Shown: one piece after another, positions 9,117-17,724 of the stretch
Position numbering within the stretch: the first letter of the stretch is position 1
How the letters are laid out: the number at the start of each line of letters is the position of its first letter
From: Flavobacteriaceae bacterium PS02337
GTDB lineage: Bacteria > Bacteroidota > Bacteroidia > Flavobacteriales > Flavobacteriaceae
NCBI GenBank assembly: GCA_029959285.1
Contig: JASCOE010000002.1
Location: 496,001-560,000 of the forward strand
Length of the DNA: 64,000 nucleotides
Direction: 5' to 3'
Notes under the pieces: generated by a model
Databases searched by the model: none
Told to the model about the DNA's origin: nothing
What the model saw: the letters and a program-made list of their open reading frames with translations, nothing else
Position numbers and translations under genes: made by a program

Positions 9117-9764
9117 ATGACTAAAAAGTGTTTTCAAATGGCAGCTATTTTGCTTTTGAGCTTCACTTCTATTCAAGCTCAAGATAAAAAAGCAAAAGAT
9201 CTATTGAACGAAGTAACTTCTAAAATAAAAAGCTACGACAACATTGTTATCGATTTTAAATATTCTTTAAACAATGCAAAAGAGAACATCAATCAAGATA
9301 GCAAAGGAAATGTAACCATGAAAGGAAATCAATATGTTTTGAATTTTATGGGCGTTACTAAAATTTTTGACGGTCAAAAAACATACACTATTGTTCCTGA
9401 AGACGAAGAGGTTACTATTTCGAAAGTAAATGAGAAAGATGATAGCGCAATCACTCCTTCAAAAATGTTAACTTTCTTTAACTCTGGTTATAAATACAAT
9501 ATGGACATTGTTCAAAATGTAAAAGGAAGAAAAATTCAATACATAAAATTAGCTCCAACGAGCGGAAAAGATCAAAGAAAAGAAATTCTTTTAGGTATTG
9601 ATGTTCAAACAAAACACATTTATAATTTGATTGAAACTGGAAAAAACGGAACAAAAACAACTTTAACCGTTAATTCTTTTAAAACCAATCAGCCATTGTC
9701 AAAAAATCAATTTACATTTGTATCGAGTAAATACCCGAAATACTACATTAATAAATTAGATTAA
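9117..9764 (+). CDS. LolA-like outer-membrane lipoprotein carrier
   Basis: A periplasmic carrier that shuttles lipoproteins to the outer membrane. From ATG 9117 the protein (215 aa) begins with a clear signal peptide, MTKKCFQMAAILLLSF followed by SIQAQ. In-frame ATGs at 9027 and 9072 add a poorly conserved polar leader, and 9027 would overlap ftsK, so I prefer 9117. The mature part shows the LolA half-barrel pattern, with GNVTMKGNQYVLNFMG and later LGIDVQTKHIYNLIETGKNGT. It is placed between ftsK and an LptF/G permease, an envelope-biogenesis setting. Confidence 0.82.
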   Translation: MTKKCFQMAAILLLSFTSIQAQDKKAKDLLNEVTSKIKSYDNIVIDFKYSLNNAKENINQDSKGNVTMKGNQYVLNFMGVTKIFDGQKTYTIVPEDEEVTISKVNEKDDSAITPSKMLTFFNSGYKYNMDIVQNVKGRKIQYIKLAPTSGKDQRKEILLGIDVQTKHIYNLIETGKNGTKTTLTVNSFKTNQPLSKNQFTFVSSKYPKYYINKLD

Positions 9765-9772
9765 TTACAAGG

Positions 9773-11230
9773 TTGAAAATTTTAGACAAATACTTACTAA
9801 AAACTTTTCTGATTACGTTTACTACGGTATTCGTAATCCTTTTTTTTATATTCATACTCCAAACAGTATGGCTTTTTATATCAGAATTAGCAGGTAAAGA
9901 CCTTGACTTACTTTTGGTTGTAAAATTCCTTCTGTTTTCTATGCCTAGAATTATTCCGCTGGTTTTGCCTTTATCGGTTTTACTGGCTTCGATTATGACT
10001 TTTGGAAATCTTGCCGAAAACTACGAATTTGCAGCGATGAAATCTTCTGGAATCTCTTTGCAAAGAGCCATGAGAGTATTGATTATTTTTATTTTTGTTT
10101 TAAGTATTGTCGCATTTTGGTTTGCCAATAACGTTATTCCGTATGCCGAATATAAATTTGTCAATTTTAGAAAAAATATTGCACAAGCCAAACCCGCAAT
10201 GGCAATTGCCGAAGGTCAGTTTAATGATGTTGGAACATACAACATTAAGGTAAACAAAAAAACTGGCGAAAACGGAAATCATCTTACAGGTGTAACTATT
10301 CACGAAAAGCCTAGCACAATGGGCGAAAACAAGACTGTAATTAAGTCTAAAACCGGTGAATTGATTAGTAGCGAAAAATCGAGCATTCTTCAATTGGTTT
10401 TAAATGACGGTTATTATTATCAAGATGTTACTCCAAAAAAATATGAAGATCGTGCAAAATTGCCTTTTATAAAAGGTAAGTTTAAAAAGCAAATCATTAA
10501 TATTGATTTAGCCGAATTAAACAAAGTTGACGATAGCAAAGAAAGTATCGCCGGAACAAATGCCATGTTGAATGTTAATGAATTACGATATACTTTAGAT
10601 TCATTAAATAAAAACTTAGACAACGAAATTGTATCCTTTTCTGAAAATATCAACCAGAGAGTTGGTATTAGAAGAGCTCCACAAAGTGTAAATAAAGATA
10701 TAAAGAAGAAAAAACAACTTCCAAACAACCTAATGTCATTGTATTCTAACAAAGATCAGGTTGACATTTTAAAAATGGCAGGAAGTAATATCACAAGTAA
10801 TATTTACACAATTGATACTACTCAAAAAGATTTAAAAGATAAGCAAAGGGAAATTAATAAACACTTAAGTGCTTTATACGAAAAATTCGTTATTGCTTTT
10901 GCTTGTTTTTTAATGTTCTTTATTGGTGCTCCACTTGGTGCTATTATTAGAAAAGGCGGACTTGGACTTCCAATTGTATTTGCCGTTTTAATTTTTATTA
11001 CTTTTCACTTTATCAATACTTTTGGAAAAAGACTATCTCAAGAAGGTGGAATGTCTCCATTTGTAGGTTCATGGATGTCATCGTTTATTTTGTCGCCATT
11101 AGCAGTTCTTTTAACTTATCGCGCTACTAATGATAACGGATTAATCAATTTTGATGCGATTACAACTCCGATTTCACAACTATTTCAGAAAATTTCCGAG
11201 CGGTTTCAACCTGCTCAAAAGCAAGAATAA
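9773..11230 (+). CDS. LptF/LptG family lipopolysaccharide export permease
   Basis: An inner-membrane permease of the YjgP/YjgQ family that works with LptB to extract LPS. It starts at a TTG (MKILDKYLLKTFL); no ATG fits the conserved N-terminus. Three membrane segments occupy residues 1-125, a periplasmic beta-jellyroll-like region follows (about 130-350), and three more segments come near the C-terminus (GAPLGAIIRKGGLG, the conserved coupling region). At 485 residues it is longer than E. coli LptF/G (about 360), with an extended middle domain as is common in Bacteroidetes. Confidence 0.9.
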   Translation: MKILDKYLLKTFLITFTTVFVILFFIFILQTVWLFISELAGKDLDLLLVVKFLLFSMPRIIPLVLPLSVLLASIMTFGNLAENYEFAAMKSSGISLQRAMRVLIIFIFVLSIVAFWFANNVIPYAEYKFVNFRKNIAQAKPAMAIAEGQFNDVGTYNIKVNKKTGENGNHLTGVTIHEKPSTMGENKTVIKSKTGELISSEKSSILQLVLNDGYYYQDVTPKKYEDRAKLPFIKGKFKKQIINIDLAELNKVDDSKESIAGTNAMLNVNELRYTLDSLNKNLDNEIVSFSENINQRVGIRRAPQSVNKDIKKKKQLPNNLMSLYSNKDQVDILKMAGSNITSNIYTIDTTQKDLKDKQREINKHLSALYEKFVIAFACFLMFFIGAPLGAIIRKGGLGLPIVFAVLIFITFHFINTFGKRLSQEGGMSPFVGSWMSSFILSPLAVLLTYRATNDNGLINFDAITTPISQLFQKISERFQPAQKQE

Positions 11231-11232
11231 TT

Positions 11233-12366
11233 ATGTCAACAACAAAAATACAACTGAATACCATTGAGGAAGCTATAGAAGATATTCGTCAAGGTAAAGT
11301 AATCATTGTAGTCGATGATGAAGATCGTGAAAACGAAGGTGATTTTTTAGCTGCAGCTGAAAAAGTAACGCCAGAAATGATCAATTTTATGGCTACGCAC
11401 GGACGCGGTTTAATCTGTACACCACTTACAGAAAGCCGATGTAAAGAATTAGATCTTCGTGCAATGGTTACCAATAATACGGATCATATGGAAACTGCTT
11501 TTACAGTTTCTATCGATTTAAAAGGAAATGGTGTGACTACTGGAATTTCTGCAGCTGATCGTTCTAGAACAGTTGAATCTTTAGTTGACCCGAATACAAA
11601 ACCGCACGATTTAGCTCGTCCTGGACATATTTTTCCTTTAATTGCAAAACAAGGAGGTGTTTTAAGGAGAACTGGCCACACAGAAGCTGCAATTGATTTT
11701 GCACGTTTAGCTGGATTTAAACCCGCTGGTGTAATCTGCGAAATTCTTAACGAAGACGGAACAATGTCTCGTTTGCCTGAATTGATAAAAGTGGCTAAAA
11801 AATTCGATTTAAAATTAGTTTCTATCGAAGATTTGGTAGCTTACAGAATGCAACACGATAGTCTAATTGTTAAAAAAGAAGATTTCGATATAGAAACTCG
11901 TTTTGGAACTTTTAGATTGAGAGCTTACGAGCAGACAACTAATAAACAAATCCATATTGCTTTAACAAAAGGAACATGGAATTCTGGAGAACCAATTTTA
12001 ACTAGAATTCACTCTTCGCAAGTAAATAATGACTTATTAGGAACATTGACTAATAATGCTGAACAGCAATTGGATGATATGTTTAAAGTGATTAATGAAA
12101 ACGGAAAAGGCGCCGTTATCTTTATCAATCAAGACATGACTGCCATTAATCTTTTAAATAGAATTTCAGAACTTAAAGCGCTACAATCTAATGGAACTTT
12201 AAAAGCTCCAAAAGTTATTATTGACAGCAAAGATTACGGAATTGGAGCTCAAATTCTTCATGATATAGATATTTCTAAAATTAGATTAGTTTCTAATACA
12301 GAGCAAACAAAACGTGTTGGTATGATTGGTTACGGACTTGAAATTACGGAATACGTTAATTATTAA
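11233..12366 (+). CDS. ribB: 3,4-dihydroxy-2-butanone 4-phosphate synthase with degenerate GTP cyclohydrolase II domain
   Basis: The N-terminal domain (1-205) converts ribulose 5-phosphate to dihydroxybutanone phosphate for riboflavin synthesis. Its active-site loop [11 protein letters not shown] (residues 28-38) and the [11 protein letters not shown] segment are intact. The C-terminal domain (about 218-377) has the GTP cyclohydrolase II fold pattern ([11 protein letters not shown]), but all three zinc-ligand cysteines are replaced: the region reads [20 protein letters not shown] at 259-278. The RibA half is therefore probably not catalytic, and a separate RibA is expected elsewhere. The gene is 2 bp from lptF/G and 1 bp from the thioesterase gene. 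Confidence 0.92.
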   Translation: MSTTKIQLNTIEEAIEDIRQGKVIIVVDDEDRENEGDFLAAAEKVTPEMINFMATHGRGLICTPLTESRCKELDLRAMVTNNTDHMETAFTVSIDLKGNGVTTGISAADRSRTVESLVDPNTKPHDLARPGHIFPLIAKQGGVLRRTGHTEAAIDFARLAGFKPAGVICEILNEDGTMSRLPELIKVAKKFDLKLVSIEDLVAYRMQHDSLIVKKEDFDIETRFGTFRLRAYEQTTNKQIHIALTKGTWNSGEPILTRIHSSQVNNDLLGTLTNNAEQQLDDMFKVINENGKGAVIFINQDMTAINLLNRISELKALQSNGTLKAPKVIIDSKDYGIGAQILHDIDISKIRLVSNTEQTKRVGMIGYGLEITEYVNY

Positions 12367-12367
12367 T

Positions 12368-12766
12368 ATGGGAACAGTAGAAGAAAGAATTCAGAAATCT
12401 GAAACACGTATTTTTAAGGCCGTTTTTCCAAGCACAACAAATCATTATGATACTTTATTTGGAGGAACTGCTCTGCATCTTATGGATGAAGTCGCGTTTA
12501 TCTGCGCGACACGTTTCAGCCGTAAAAAAGTAGTTACGATTTCTACTGGACAAATTGACTTTAAAAAAGCGATTCCAGCTGGAACTTTAATCGAGTTAGT
12601 AGCAAAAGTAGACAGCGTCGGAAGAACTAGCTGTAAAATTCACGTTGATATTTTTATGGAACAGATGTATTCGGAACTTCGTGAAACAGTAGTTTCTGGA
12701 ACTTTTTCGTTTGTAGCAGTCGACGAAAACAAAAAACCGACGCCAATTTTAGACGATTTGGAATAA
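12368..12766 (+). CDS. Acyl-CoA thioesterase (hotdog fold, YciA/BACH type)
   Basis: A 132-residue single hotdog domain hydrolase of acyl-CoA thioesters. The family pattern is seen in [25 protein letters not shown], with the active-site Asp in LMDE, and in the following [17 protein letters not shown] 12368 is chosen because it follows the ribB stop by one base; an upstream ATG at 12326 would lie inside ribB. The preferred acyl chain cannot be read from the sequence. Confidence 0.87.
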   Translation: MGTVEERIQKSETRIFKAVFPSTTNHYDTLFGGTALHLMDEVAFICATRFSRKKVVTISTGQIDFKKAIPAGTLIELVAKVDSVGRTSCKIHVDIFMEQMYSELRETVVSGTFSFVAVDENKKPTPILDDLE

Positions 12767-12865
12767 ATTTTCAAAAATTATCATTTCGTAAATACTGATA
12801 ATTAGACACTTGAAAATTAACTTAAAAAAAACGCTAAAAAAGTTTTTATAATCGGAAAAGCGCAC

Positions 12866-12873
12866 TATATTTG
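12866..12873 (+). promoter_or_regulatory. Probable -7 box of the tRNA-Ser promoter
   Basis: TATATTTG at 12866-12873 matches TAnnTTTG and lies 32 bases upstream of the tRNA. No clear TTG box was found at the right distance. Confidence 0.5.
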
Positions 12874-12905
12874 CACTCGCAATCAGAAAACGATCGCAAC
12901 ATACT

Positions 12906-12990
12906 GGAGAAATGGCAGAGCGGTCGAATGCGGCAGTCTTGAAAACTGTTGACTGTAACAGGTCCGGGGGTTCGAATCCCTCTTTCTCCG
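12906..12990 (+). tRNA. tRNA-Ser (anticodon TGA)
   Basis: An 85-nt cloverleaf with acceptor arms GGAGAAA (12906-12912) and TTTCTCC (12983-12989) and discriminator G. The anticodon loop CTTGAAA gives TGA, and there is a long variable arm of the class II type. The T-arm reads GGGGGTTCGAATCCC. CCA is not encoded. The ICE integrase gene begins 265 bp downstream on the same strand, so the 3' end of this tRNA is the likely attachment site. Confidence 0.95.
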
Positions 12991-13024
12991 CTGAACGAAG
13001 TTTCAAAAGGAAACTTTAAAAGTT

Positions 13025-13059
13025 AAAACCCTTTAAATACTTGTATTTAAAGGGTTTTT
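13025..13059 (+). terminator. Terminator downstream of tRNA-Ser
   Basis: A perfect 16-bp stem, AAAACCCTTTAAATAC (13025-13040) against 13043-13058, with a 2-base loop and ending in a T run. Confidence 0.8.
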
Positions 13060-13104
13060 CATTTTTTGGCAATCGTCAAAAATCACATGTTATTGCAAAG
13101 GGTG

Positions 13105-13160
13105 GTACACTTATAAGTACACTTTTATTTTGGTGGGTTTTGACCATAAAAAAAGTGTAC
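13105..13160. promoter_or_regulatory. Candidate integrase arm-binding sites
   Basis: GTACACTT occurs at 13105-13112 and 13117-13124 as direct copies and inverted at 13153-13160, all between the tRNA and the integrase gene. Short repeated sites at the integrase-proximal end of an element are typical of arm-type or excisionase sites. A separate hairpin (GGGAATTC at 13170-13177, GAATTCCC at 13183-13190) lies closer to the gene. Confidence 0.45.
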
Positions 13161-13255
13161 TAAATCAAAGGGAATTCTCTTGGAATTCCCCGAAAACAAA
13201 GGTGTGTTTCGAAATTTTTAAATCAATTTGAGTATTAATTTAAAAACTAGAAGGC

Positions 13256-14488
13256 ATGTTAAAAGTAATTTTTTACCTCAAATCAGAAAAGGCAGATAAG
13301 AATGGAGAGTTTTCAATATTTGCACGTATTACATTCAACCAGAAAAGAATTTCCTTAAGTACCGGAAAAACCATTTCTAAGGAGAGATGGGACTACACAA
13401 ACAAATTAAGAATTCTTCTGAGGACAGAAAAGGAAAAGGTTCTTAAAAACTATCTCGATATTTACCGCCTAACTGTCGAAAAGAAATTCAATATCCTTTT
13501 TAATCTCGATCCAGATGTTCCATTAGAAATACTTAAAGCAGAACTTTCAGGAAAATCAAAATTACAGACAAAGAAAACCACACTGCTTCAAATTATGGAG
13601 CGCCATAATAAATTTTTCAGAAAAAAAGTGGATGCCGGCGAAAGAGCATCAGCCTCACTGCAGAAATACAAACGAAGCACTGAGCTAATTTCGAACTTTA
13701 TGGTAAAACAATACGGAATAGAAGATATTCCTGCTGATGAAATTTCAAGTTCATTTATATACAATCTTGAGGAATTCCTTAAATACGAAAGCAGTTTTAA
13801 GGGCCATGTTGGAATAAAAAACAATTCAGTGGTAAAATATATTAAGATGTATAAAACAGCCTTTAATTATGCCATCAGAATGGATCTAATCCAAAAAAAT
13901 CCCTTTAATGTTTATGATGGAAAGCTGAGCGTTAAAGATGCAGTATTTCTAACACAGTGCGAACTCGACACCCTCGAGAAAAAAGTCTTCTTTATTGAAA
14001 GACTCGACAGGGTCAAAGATATTTTCCTGTTCAGCTGTTATACCGGATATGCTCCAACTGACGCTTTAAAGCTTTCACAAAAAAACATTTCAAAAGACAA
14101 TAATGGTAACCAGTGGATTATATCAAATAGAACGAAAACATCAATTAAAGAAAATGTTCCCGTTCTGCCTCCCGTCGAAAAAATCATTCAGAAGTACAAA
14201 GGGAAGCAGCCAGGATTGCTGCCAAGCATTTCAAATCAAAAAATGAATGCTTATTTAAAGGAAATTGCGGATCTGTGCGGAATAACCAAGTACCTCACAT
14301 GGTATGTTTCAAGACATACTTTTGCAACTACAGTAACTCTTGGCAACGGAGTCAGACTTGAAAATGTTTCAGCCATGATGGGACACACTAATGTCAAACA
14401 GACACAACACTATGCAAAAGTTCTAGATGTAAATATAATGGAGGATATGAATATGGTCAAATCTAAATATGAAGAAAAGGTTTCCTAA
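13256..14488 (+). CDS. Tyrosine recombinase (ICE integrase)
   Basis: A site-specific recombinase that inserts and excises the element. The 410 residues contain an N-terminal arm-binding domain (about 1-100), a SAM-like core-binding domain (110-215) and a catalytic domain. Catalytic positions seen: Lys294 in RTKT, Arg353 in YVSRHTF, His377 in MMGH and the nucleophile Tyr386 in QHYAKV. The usual first arginine is Ala266 (CYTGYAPTD), and the HxxR histidine is Tyr350, as in many Bacteroidetes conjugative-transposon integrases. It sits beside tRNA-Ser and ends at a bidirectional terminator. Confidence 0.93.
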   Translation: MLKVIFYLKSEKADKNGEFSIFARITFNQKRISLSTGKTISKERWDYTNKLRILLRTEKEKVLKNYLDIYRLTVEKKFNILFNLDPDVPLEILKAELSGKSKLQTKKTTLLQIMERHNKFFRKKVDAGERASASLQKYKRSTELISNFMVKQYGIEDIPADEISSSFIYNLEEFLKYESSFKGHVGIKNNSVVKYIKMYKTAFNYAIRMDLIQKNPFNVYDGKLSVKDAVFLTQCELDTLEKKVFFIERLDRVKDIFLFSCYTGYAPTDALKLSQKNISKDNNGNQWIISNRTKTSIKENVPVLPPVEKIIQKYKGKQPGLLPSISNQKMNAYLKEIADLCGITKYLTWYVSRHTFATTVTLGNGVRLENVSAMMGHTNVKQTQHYAKVLDVNIMEDMNMVKSKYEEKVS

Positions 14489-14532
14489 AAAAAAGCAGAG
14501 GATTTCAAATTTGAAATCCTCTGCTTTTTTTA
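14487..14532. terminator. Bidirectional terminator
   Basis: A perfect palindrome centred between 14510 and 14511, core GCAGAGGATTTCAAA, flanked by A and T runs. It serves the integrase gene (+) and the convergent small gene (-). Confidence 0.85.
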
Positions 14533-14534
14533 AT

Positions 14535-14666
14535 TTATTTTCCAGGTTTTTTTACTGGCGGTTTTAAGGAAGGCGTGTTTCCTGGTGTATCTTTGTTGTC
14601 ACGCTGCCTTCTGTCAGGTTTACCTGTGGAATCGGCTATTCTTTTTGGTCCGGGCTTTAGTGCCAT
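14535..14666 (-). CDS. Small basic proline-rich protein (43 aa)
   Basis: A short minus-strand reading frame starting at ATG 14666-14664 and encoding 43 residues that begin MALKPGPKRIADSTGKP and end PPVKKPGK. It is rich in Lys, Arg and Pro, with no hydrophobic segment. It ends within a few bases of the bidirectional terminator, which is why I think it is transcribed. Function unknown. It lies upstream of the integrase terminator and downstream of the HTH gene on the same strand. Confidence 0.5.
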   Translation of the reverse strand: MALKPGPKRIADSTGKPDRRQRDNKDTPGNTPSLKPPVKKPGK

Positions 14667-14738
14667 AATATTAGTTTTTAATTAGTTATCTTCAAAATAT
14701 ACATTTTTTATATGAATATTTACTTACACTTTTTATGA

Positions 14739-15029
14739 TCAACTTTTATTTTCCTGAAGAATTTTTTCAATTTGACTTGAGTCATACAAGAATATTTCAC
14801 CAAGTTTTGAATAAGGAAGGATTCCTGTCTGTCTGTATTTTATTATCGTATTTGGTGAGAGCCCAAATATTTTTTTTAAATCTTCATTCCTGTAATAAGC
14901 AGGCCTGCCGTCATTCCCTCTTGAATTTATTTTAGAATCAATGGTCTCAAGTTTTACAACAACAGGATCAATCATCTTTTTAACTTTCATAAGAAATGAG
15001 AGTTTCTTTTTTTTGACATCCTTTTTCAT
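14739..15029 (-). CDS. Helix-turn-helix protein (excisionase-like, MerR/HTH_17 type)
   Basis: A 96-residue DNA-binding protein. The basic N-terminus is followed by YRNEDLKKIFGLSPNTIIKYRQTGILPYSKLG near residues 46-77, the winged helix-turn-helix typical of excisionase-like proteins. Its place next to the integrase end of the element suggests control of excision or of the neighbouring regulators. It is read opposite to the integrase gene and is the last larger gene of a small regulatory block. Confidence 0.8.
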   Translation of the reverse strand: MKKDVKKKKLSFLMKVKKMIDPVVVKLETIDSKINSRGNDGRPAYYRNEDLKKIFGLSPNTIIKYRQTGILPYSKLGEIFLYDSSQIEKILQENKS

Positions 15030-15080
15030 TAATTAAAATTTTTAAATTATTAAATTATTAAACAAAAAATTTTGTTCAGA

Positions 15081-15518
15081 CTACCAATTTTCAATTCTTG
15101 ATTTTCTTTCTTGTAATCTAAAAATCAATAAATTCAAAAACTCAATCTGCTTTTCCCTATAAGTATACCCTTTGCTTTCAGCAAATTCTTTGCTGATATT
15201 TTTGATTTCACATTGCTTGTCATTCTTTCCTGAATAAGTAAAATTGTTTTCTAAAAACTTTTGAAATTCAATCCTGTTATTCTTTTTATCCAATATTTCA
15301 AAAAATAAAAAACCTTCATCCATAAGAATATAGAAAAGATTTGCAAATTCTATTTTACTAAATGAACTTTTGCATCTTCCTGAATTAGAAACTGAAGCGG
15401 ATATTTTACTGTGGACATCATCTTTTAAATTTTCCTTCAAAATCCTTTCAAGTATAATTAATCTGGATTCATGCTTTAAAAGTTTGTCTAAGCAATCCAA
15501 AATTTTTGTTTTTTTCAT
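15081..15518 (-). CDS. RteC-like regulatory protein
   Basis: A 145-residue basic protein. Residues about 50-125 (FSKIEFANLFYILMDEGFLF, then FQKFLENNF) resemble the C-terminal domain of RteC, the regulator that controls excision in CTnDOT-type elements. It is shorter than RteC (about 210 residues) and lacks its N-terminal part. This assignment rests on pattern resemblance only. It is flanked by an HTH gene and a winged-helix gene on the same strand. Confidence 0.5.
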   Translation of the reverse strand: MKKTKILDCLDKLLKHESRLIILERILKENLKDDVHSKISASVSNSGRCKSSFSKIEFANLFYILMDEGFLFFEILDKKNNRIEFQKFLENNFTYSGKNDKQCEIKNISKEFAESKGYTYREKQIEFLNLLIFRLQERKSRIENW

Positions 15519-15536
15519 GATTTAGAAATTTAAAGC

Positions 15537-15824
15537 TTATTCCAAATGAAAATAGATACTGCTTCTTTTGTTTTTATTCTTCGTCGGAACATAAACCAGA
15601 TAGCCGTAATTATCCAGATCATGCATACATCTATGGTAAGTTTTAGGAGATACCACTTTGGCAATGTTTTGAATTTCTATGCTGTACGCTAATATTGGAT
15701 TGATGTGATCTTTAGAAGCGCGAAACTGGAGTAAAGCTGCAAAAATTGCAATATGGGTAGTTCCAATTCTAAAATCATCTTCAATTGCCTGAAAAAATCT
15801 GGTTAAGATTTGAAGATTATCCAT
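15537..15824 (-). CDS. Small winged-helix-like protein
   Basis: A 95-residue protein whose layout fits a winged helix-turn-helix: helices at 1-30 and 44-53, a recognition-like helix in SPKTYHRCMHDLDNYGYL, and a wing ending SSIYFHLE. It lies 10 bp after the gene at 15835. Probably a DNA-binding regulator or a replication accessory of the ICE; no named family recognised. Confidence 0.55.
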   Translation of the reverse strand: MDNLQILTRFFQAIEDDFRIGTTHIAIFAALLQFRASKDHINPILAYSIEIQNIAKVVSPKTYHRCMHDLDNYGYLVYVPTKNKNKRSSIYFHLE

Positions 15825-15834
15825 AGGCTTTATA

Positions 15835-16866
15835 TCAAAATTTTGGAGTCATCTTTCTTGAAGATGTTTCAATATGCATCTCAGGCTTCTTTACCTGCTG
15901 AATTTTACATCCTCTTTCCAACTCCTTTAAACTTATCTTCTGCATTATGTCATTATAAAAGTTTAATGTTTTAAAACGGGGATTAGCCTCAATAAAAGTT
16001 TTTACTTCTCTGCCTTCAATTAACAGCACCGCCTCTTCTATTTTGCCTTCTTTTAAGGAACTGCATAAATCGTAAAATGCCTCTCCATCTGTATTCTTAA
16101 GAGGAAGAAGAGCCAAAACATTTTCAACTCTATAACCATAATCCTGAGGAAACTCATGCATCCGGTAATTTTCACTTAAATCCTTGTCATAAAAATTAAA
16201 CTGCTTCCATGTACCATTTTTAAGTACTGATCTTCCAGCGAGCATATTATACGCTTCATCTACGTTGAAATATTCGGACGCCTCATTTTTAAAATGATGA
16301 GTACTTCTTCCAGACGGAATAGAGTCTGTATGCAGAGTTGATGTAAAACCTTCAAACTGGTAAGCTCCTTGTACATCCTTTGCAAAATGAAGTGAATGAT
16401 CAAGCCTTTCCTTTTCAGATATGTGATAAGAGACAGGTATATAAAAATTCAGCTGCTCCTCTTTTATTTGATGCAGAACTTTATCCCATACTTGAGCGAA
16501 ACCAGTGTTTTTAAGCTGTACTTCCAATGCTCTTTTATTAGCATCCAAATCTTTTAAGTATGCGGGTTTATGAATTCTTTCAAATACGATAGAATTTACT
16601 GCATCATTAAAAAGACGTTTGAAAACGTTAGGATATAGTTTATGTCTTAAACTTTTATATTCGTGCTTCAGGAACTGTACAGTAATAAGTTCGTCCAAGG
16701 ATTTTGTTTTACCGTACTTAAAGAGAAGCATTTTAAAGAATTTCAGCTTTTCTATGCCAAAAGAGCGCTCGATGCCTGGACTTTTACCAAATATGGATTT
16801 AAGTTTATCTTCCTTGGACATCCACTCTTTTACTTCATTCTGTATTCTATTGTTCTCAAACGACAT
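15835..16866 (-). CDS. ICE protein of unknown function (paralogue of the next gene)
   Basis: A 343-residue soluble protein. From about residue 100 it is homologous to the protein encoded at 16894-17697: both share an LKNTGF or LKYTGF start, an EAYNMLAGRSV box, a YGY box and the C-terminal box EANPRFKTLNFY. The extra N-terminal 100 residues are specific to this copy. The shared C-terminal box resembles DUF3945-type proteins of Bacteroidetes mobile elements, but I am not certain of the family. It lies at the distal end of the tra transcription block. Confidence 0.65.
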   Translation of the reverse strand: MSFENNRIQNEVKEWMSKEDKLKSIFGKSPGIERSFGIEKLKFFKMLLFKYGKTKSLDELITVQFLKHEYKSLRHKLYPNVFKRLFNDAVNSIVFERIHKPAYLKDLDANKRALEVQLKNTGFAQVWDKVLHQIKEEQLNFYIPVSYHISEKERLDHSLHFAKDVQGAYQFEGFTSTLHTDSIPSGRSTHHFKNEASEYFNVDEAYNMLAGRSVLKNGTWKQFNFYDKDLSENYRMHEFPQDYGYRVENVLALLPLKNTDGEAFYDLCSSLKEGKIEEAVLLIEGREVKTFIEANPRFKTLNFYNDIMQKISLKELERGCKIQQVKKPEMHIETSSRKMTPKF

Positions 16867-16893
16867 ATTTAATCTTTTAGTGGATCACCGAAA

Positions 16894-17697
16894 CTAAACT
16901 GATCTGGCTGCTTTCCTGGAACGTGATGCAGAATTCGATTCTTTCTGTGCTGGCTCATCATCATTATTGTTCTGCGTTGCACTCTTTTCTTTTGATTGCG
17001 ATTGTTTCTCATTTTTACTTTCTCTATCATTGATTCTTTGCAATGAAGAATCATAAACCTTTACCGTTTTAAACTGCGGATTTGCTTCCACAAACTGTTT
17101 TCGTTCTTCTCCACCCACAACAAATGTTACGGACTGCAGATTTCCTTTTTTTAGAGAATTTATTAAATCTTCTTTATACTGCGGAGTAAGCAGTTCTTTT
17201 ATAGAATGCTTTTCCAGCGAAGCTTCCAGATCATAGCCGTAATTCTGGTGATACTGGTTCAGCTTAAAGTTGCCACTGTTGTCGGTTTCCTTGAAATTCA
17301 AAGAAATCCAGGCATTATAGGTTTCACCGTCCTTAGTTTTTAAATCCTTATTAACTGATCTTCCTTCCATCAAATTGTACGCTTCTTTGAGTGTAATACT
17401 GGTGCTATTATTATTAATATAAAAAGTCTGCTCTAATCCCGGCTTATTTTCCTCTTTCTGGAGATTAACCTTATAAGAATTAAAAAAACACATATCACTC
17501 TGATCGGAAATTTTAAAATTCAATTCAACAGTTACAGTATCATTGTTCGGAACACCATTGTTCATAATACCGGTATGAATCACTTTAAAATCCTTGTCCC
17601 CTTTTAGAATATTCTCTCTTAATTCAGCATCAAAAGTTTCTCCAAATCCAGTATACTTTAACTGGTCTTTCAGATATTGCAAATTTTTCTCGTTCAT
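16894..17697 (-). CDS. ICE protein of unknown function (paralogue of the previous gene)
   Basis: A 267-residue soluble protein with the shared boxes LKYTGFGETFD (near 13), EAYNLMEGRSV (near 105), NYGYDLEASLEKH (near 152) and EANPQFKTVKVYD (near 209). The last 50 residues are a low-complexity Lys/Ser/Gln/Glu tail. It carries no signal peptide. It follows traN by 27 bp and probably belongs to the tra operon. Function unknown; see the paralogue at 15835. Confidence 0.65.
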   Translation of the reverse strand: MNEKNLQYLKDQLKYTGFGETFDAELRENILKGDKDFKVIHTGIMNNGVPNNDTVTVELNFKISDQSDMCFFNSYKVNLQKEENKPGLEQTFYINNNSTSITLKEAYNLMEGRSVNKDLKTKDGETYNAWISLNFKETDNSGNFKLNQYHQNYGYDLEASLEKHSIKELLTPQYKEDLINSLKKGNLQSVTFVVGGEERKQFVEANPQFKTVKVYDSSLQRINDRESKNEKQSQSKEKSATQNNNDDEPAQKESNSASRSRKAARSV

Positions 17698-17724
17698 GAT
17701 CTTTACATTTAAAATTAGTATTGC

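Noticed and set aside
12749-13006. 85-residue minus-strand frame across tRNA-Ser
   Set aside because: It is the antisense of the tRNA and its promoter.
13256-14488. Integrase considered inactive because of missing Arg I and HxxR histidine
   Set aside because: Ala at Arg I and Tyr in place of the histidine recur in Bacteroidetes conjugative-transposon integrases, so this is probably a lineage trait and not decay.
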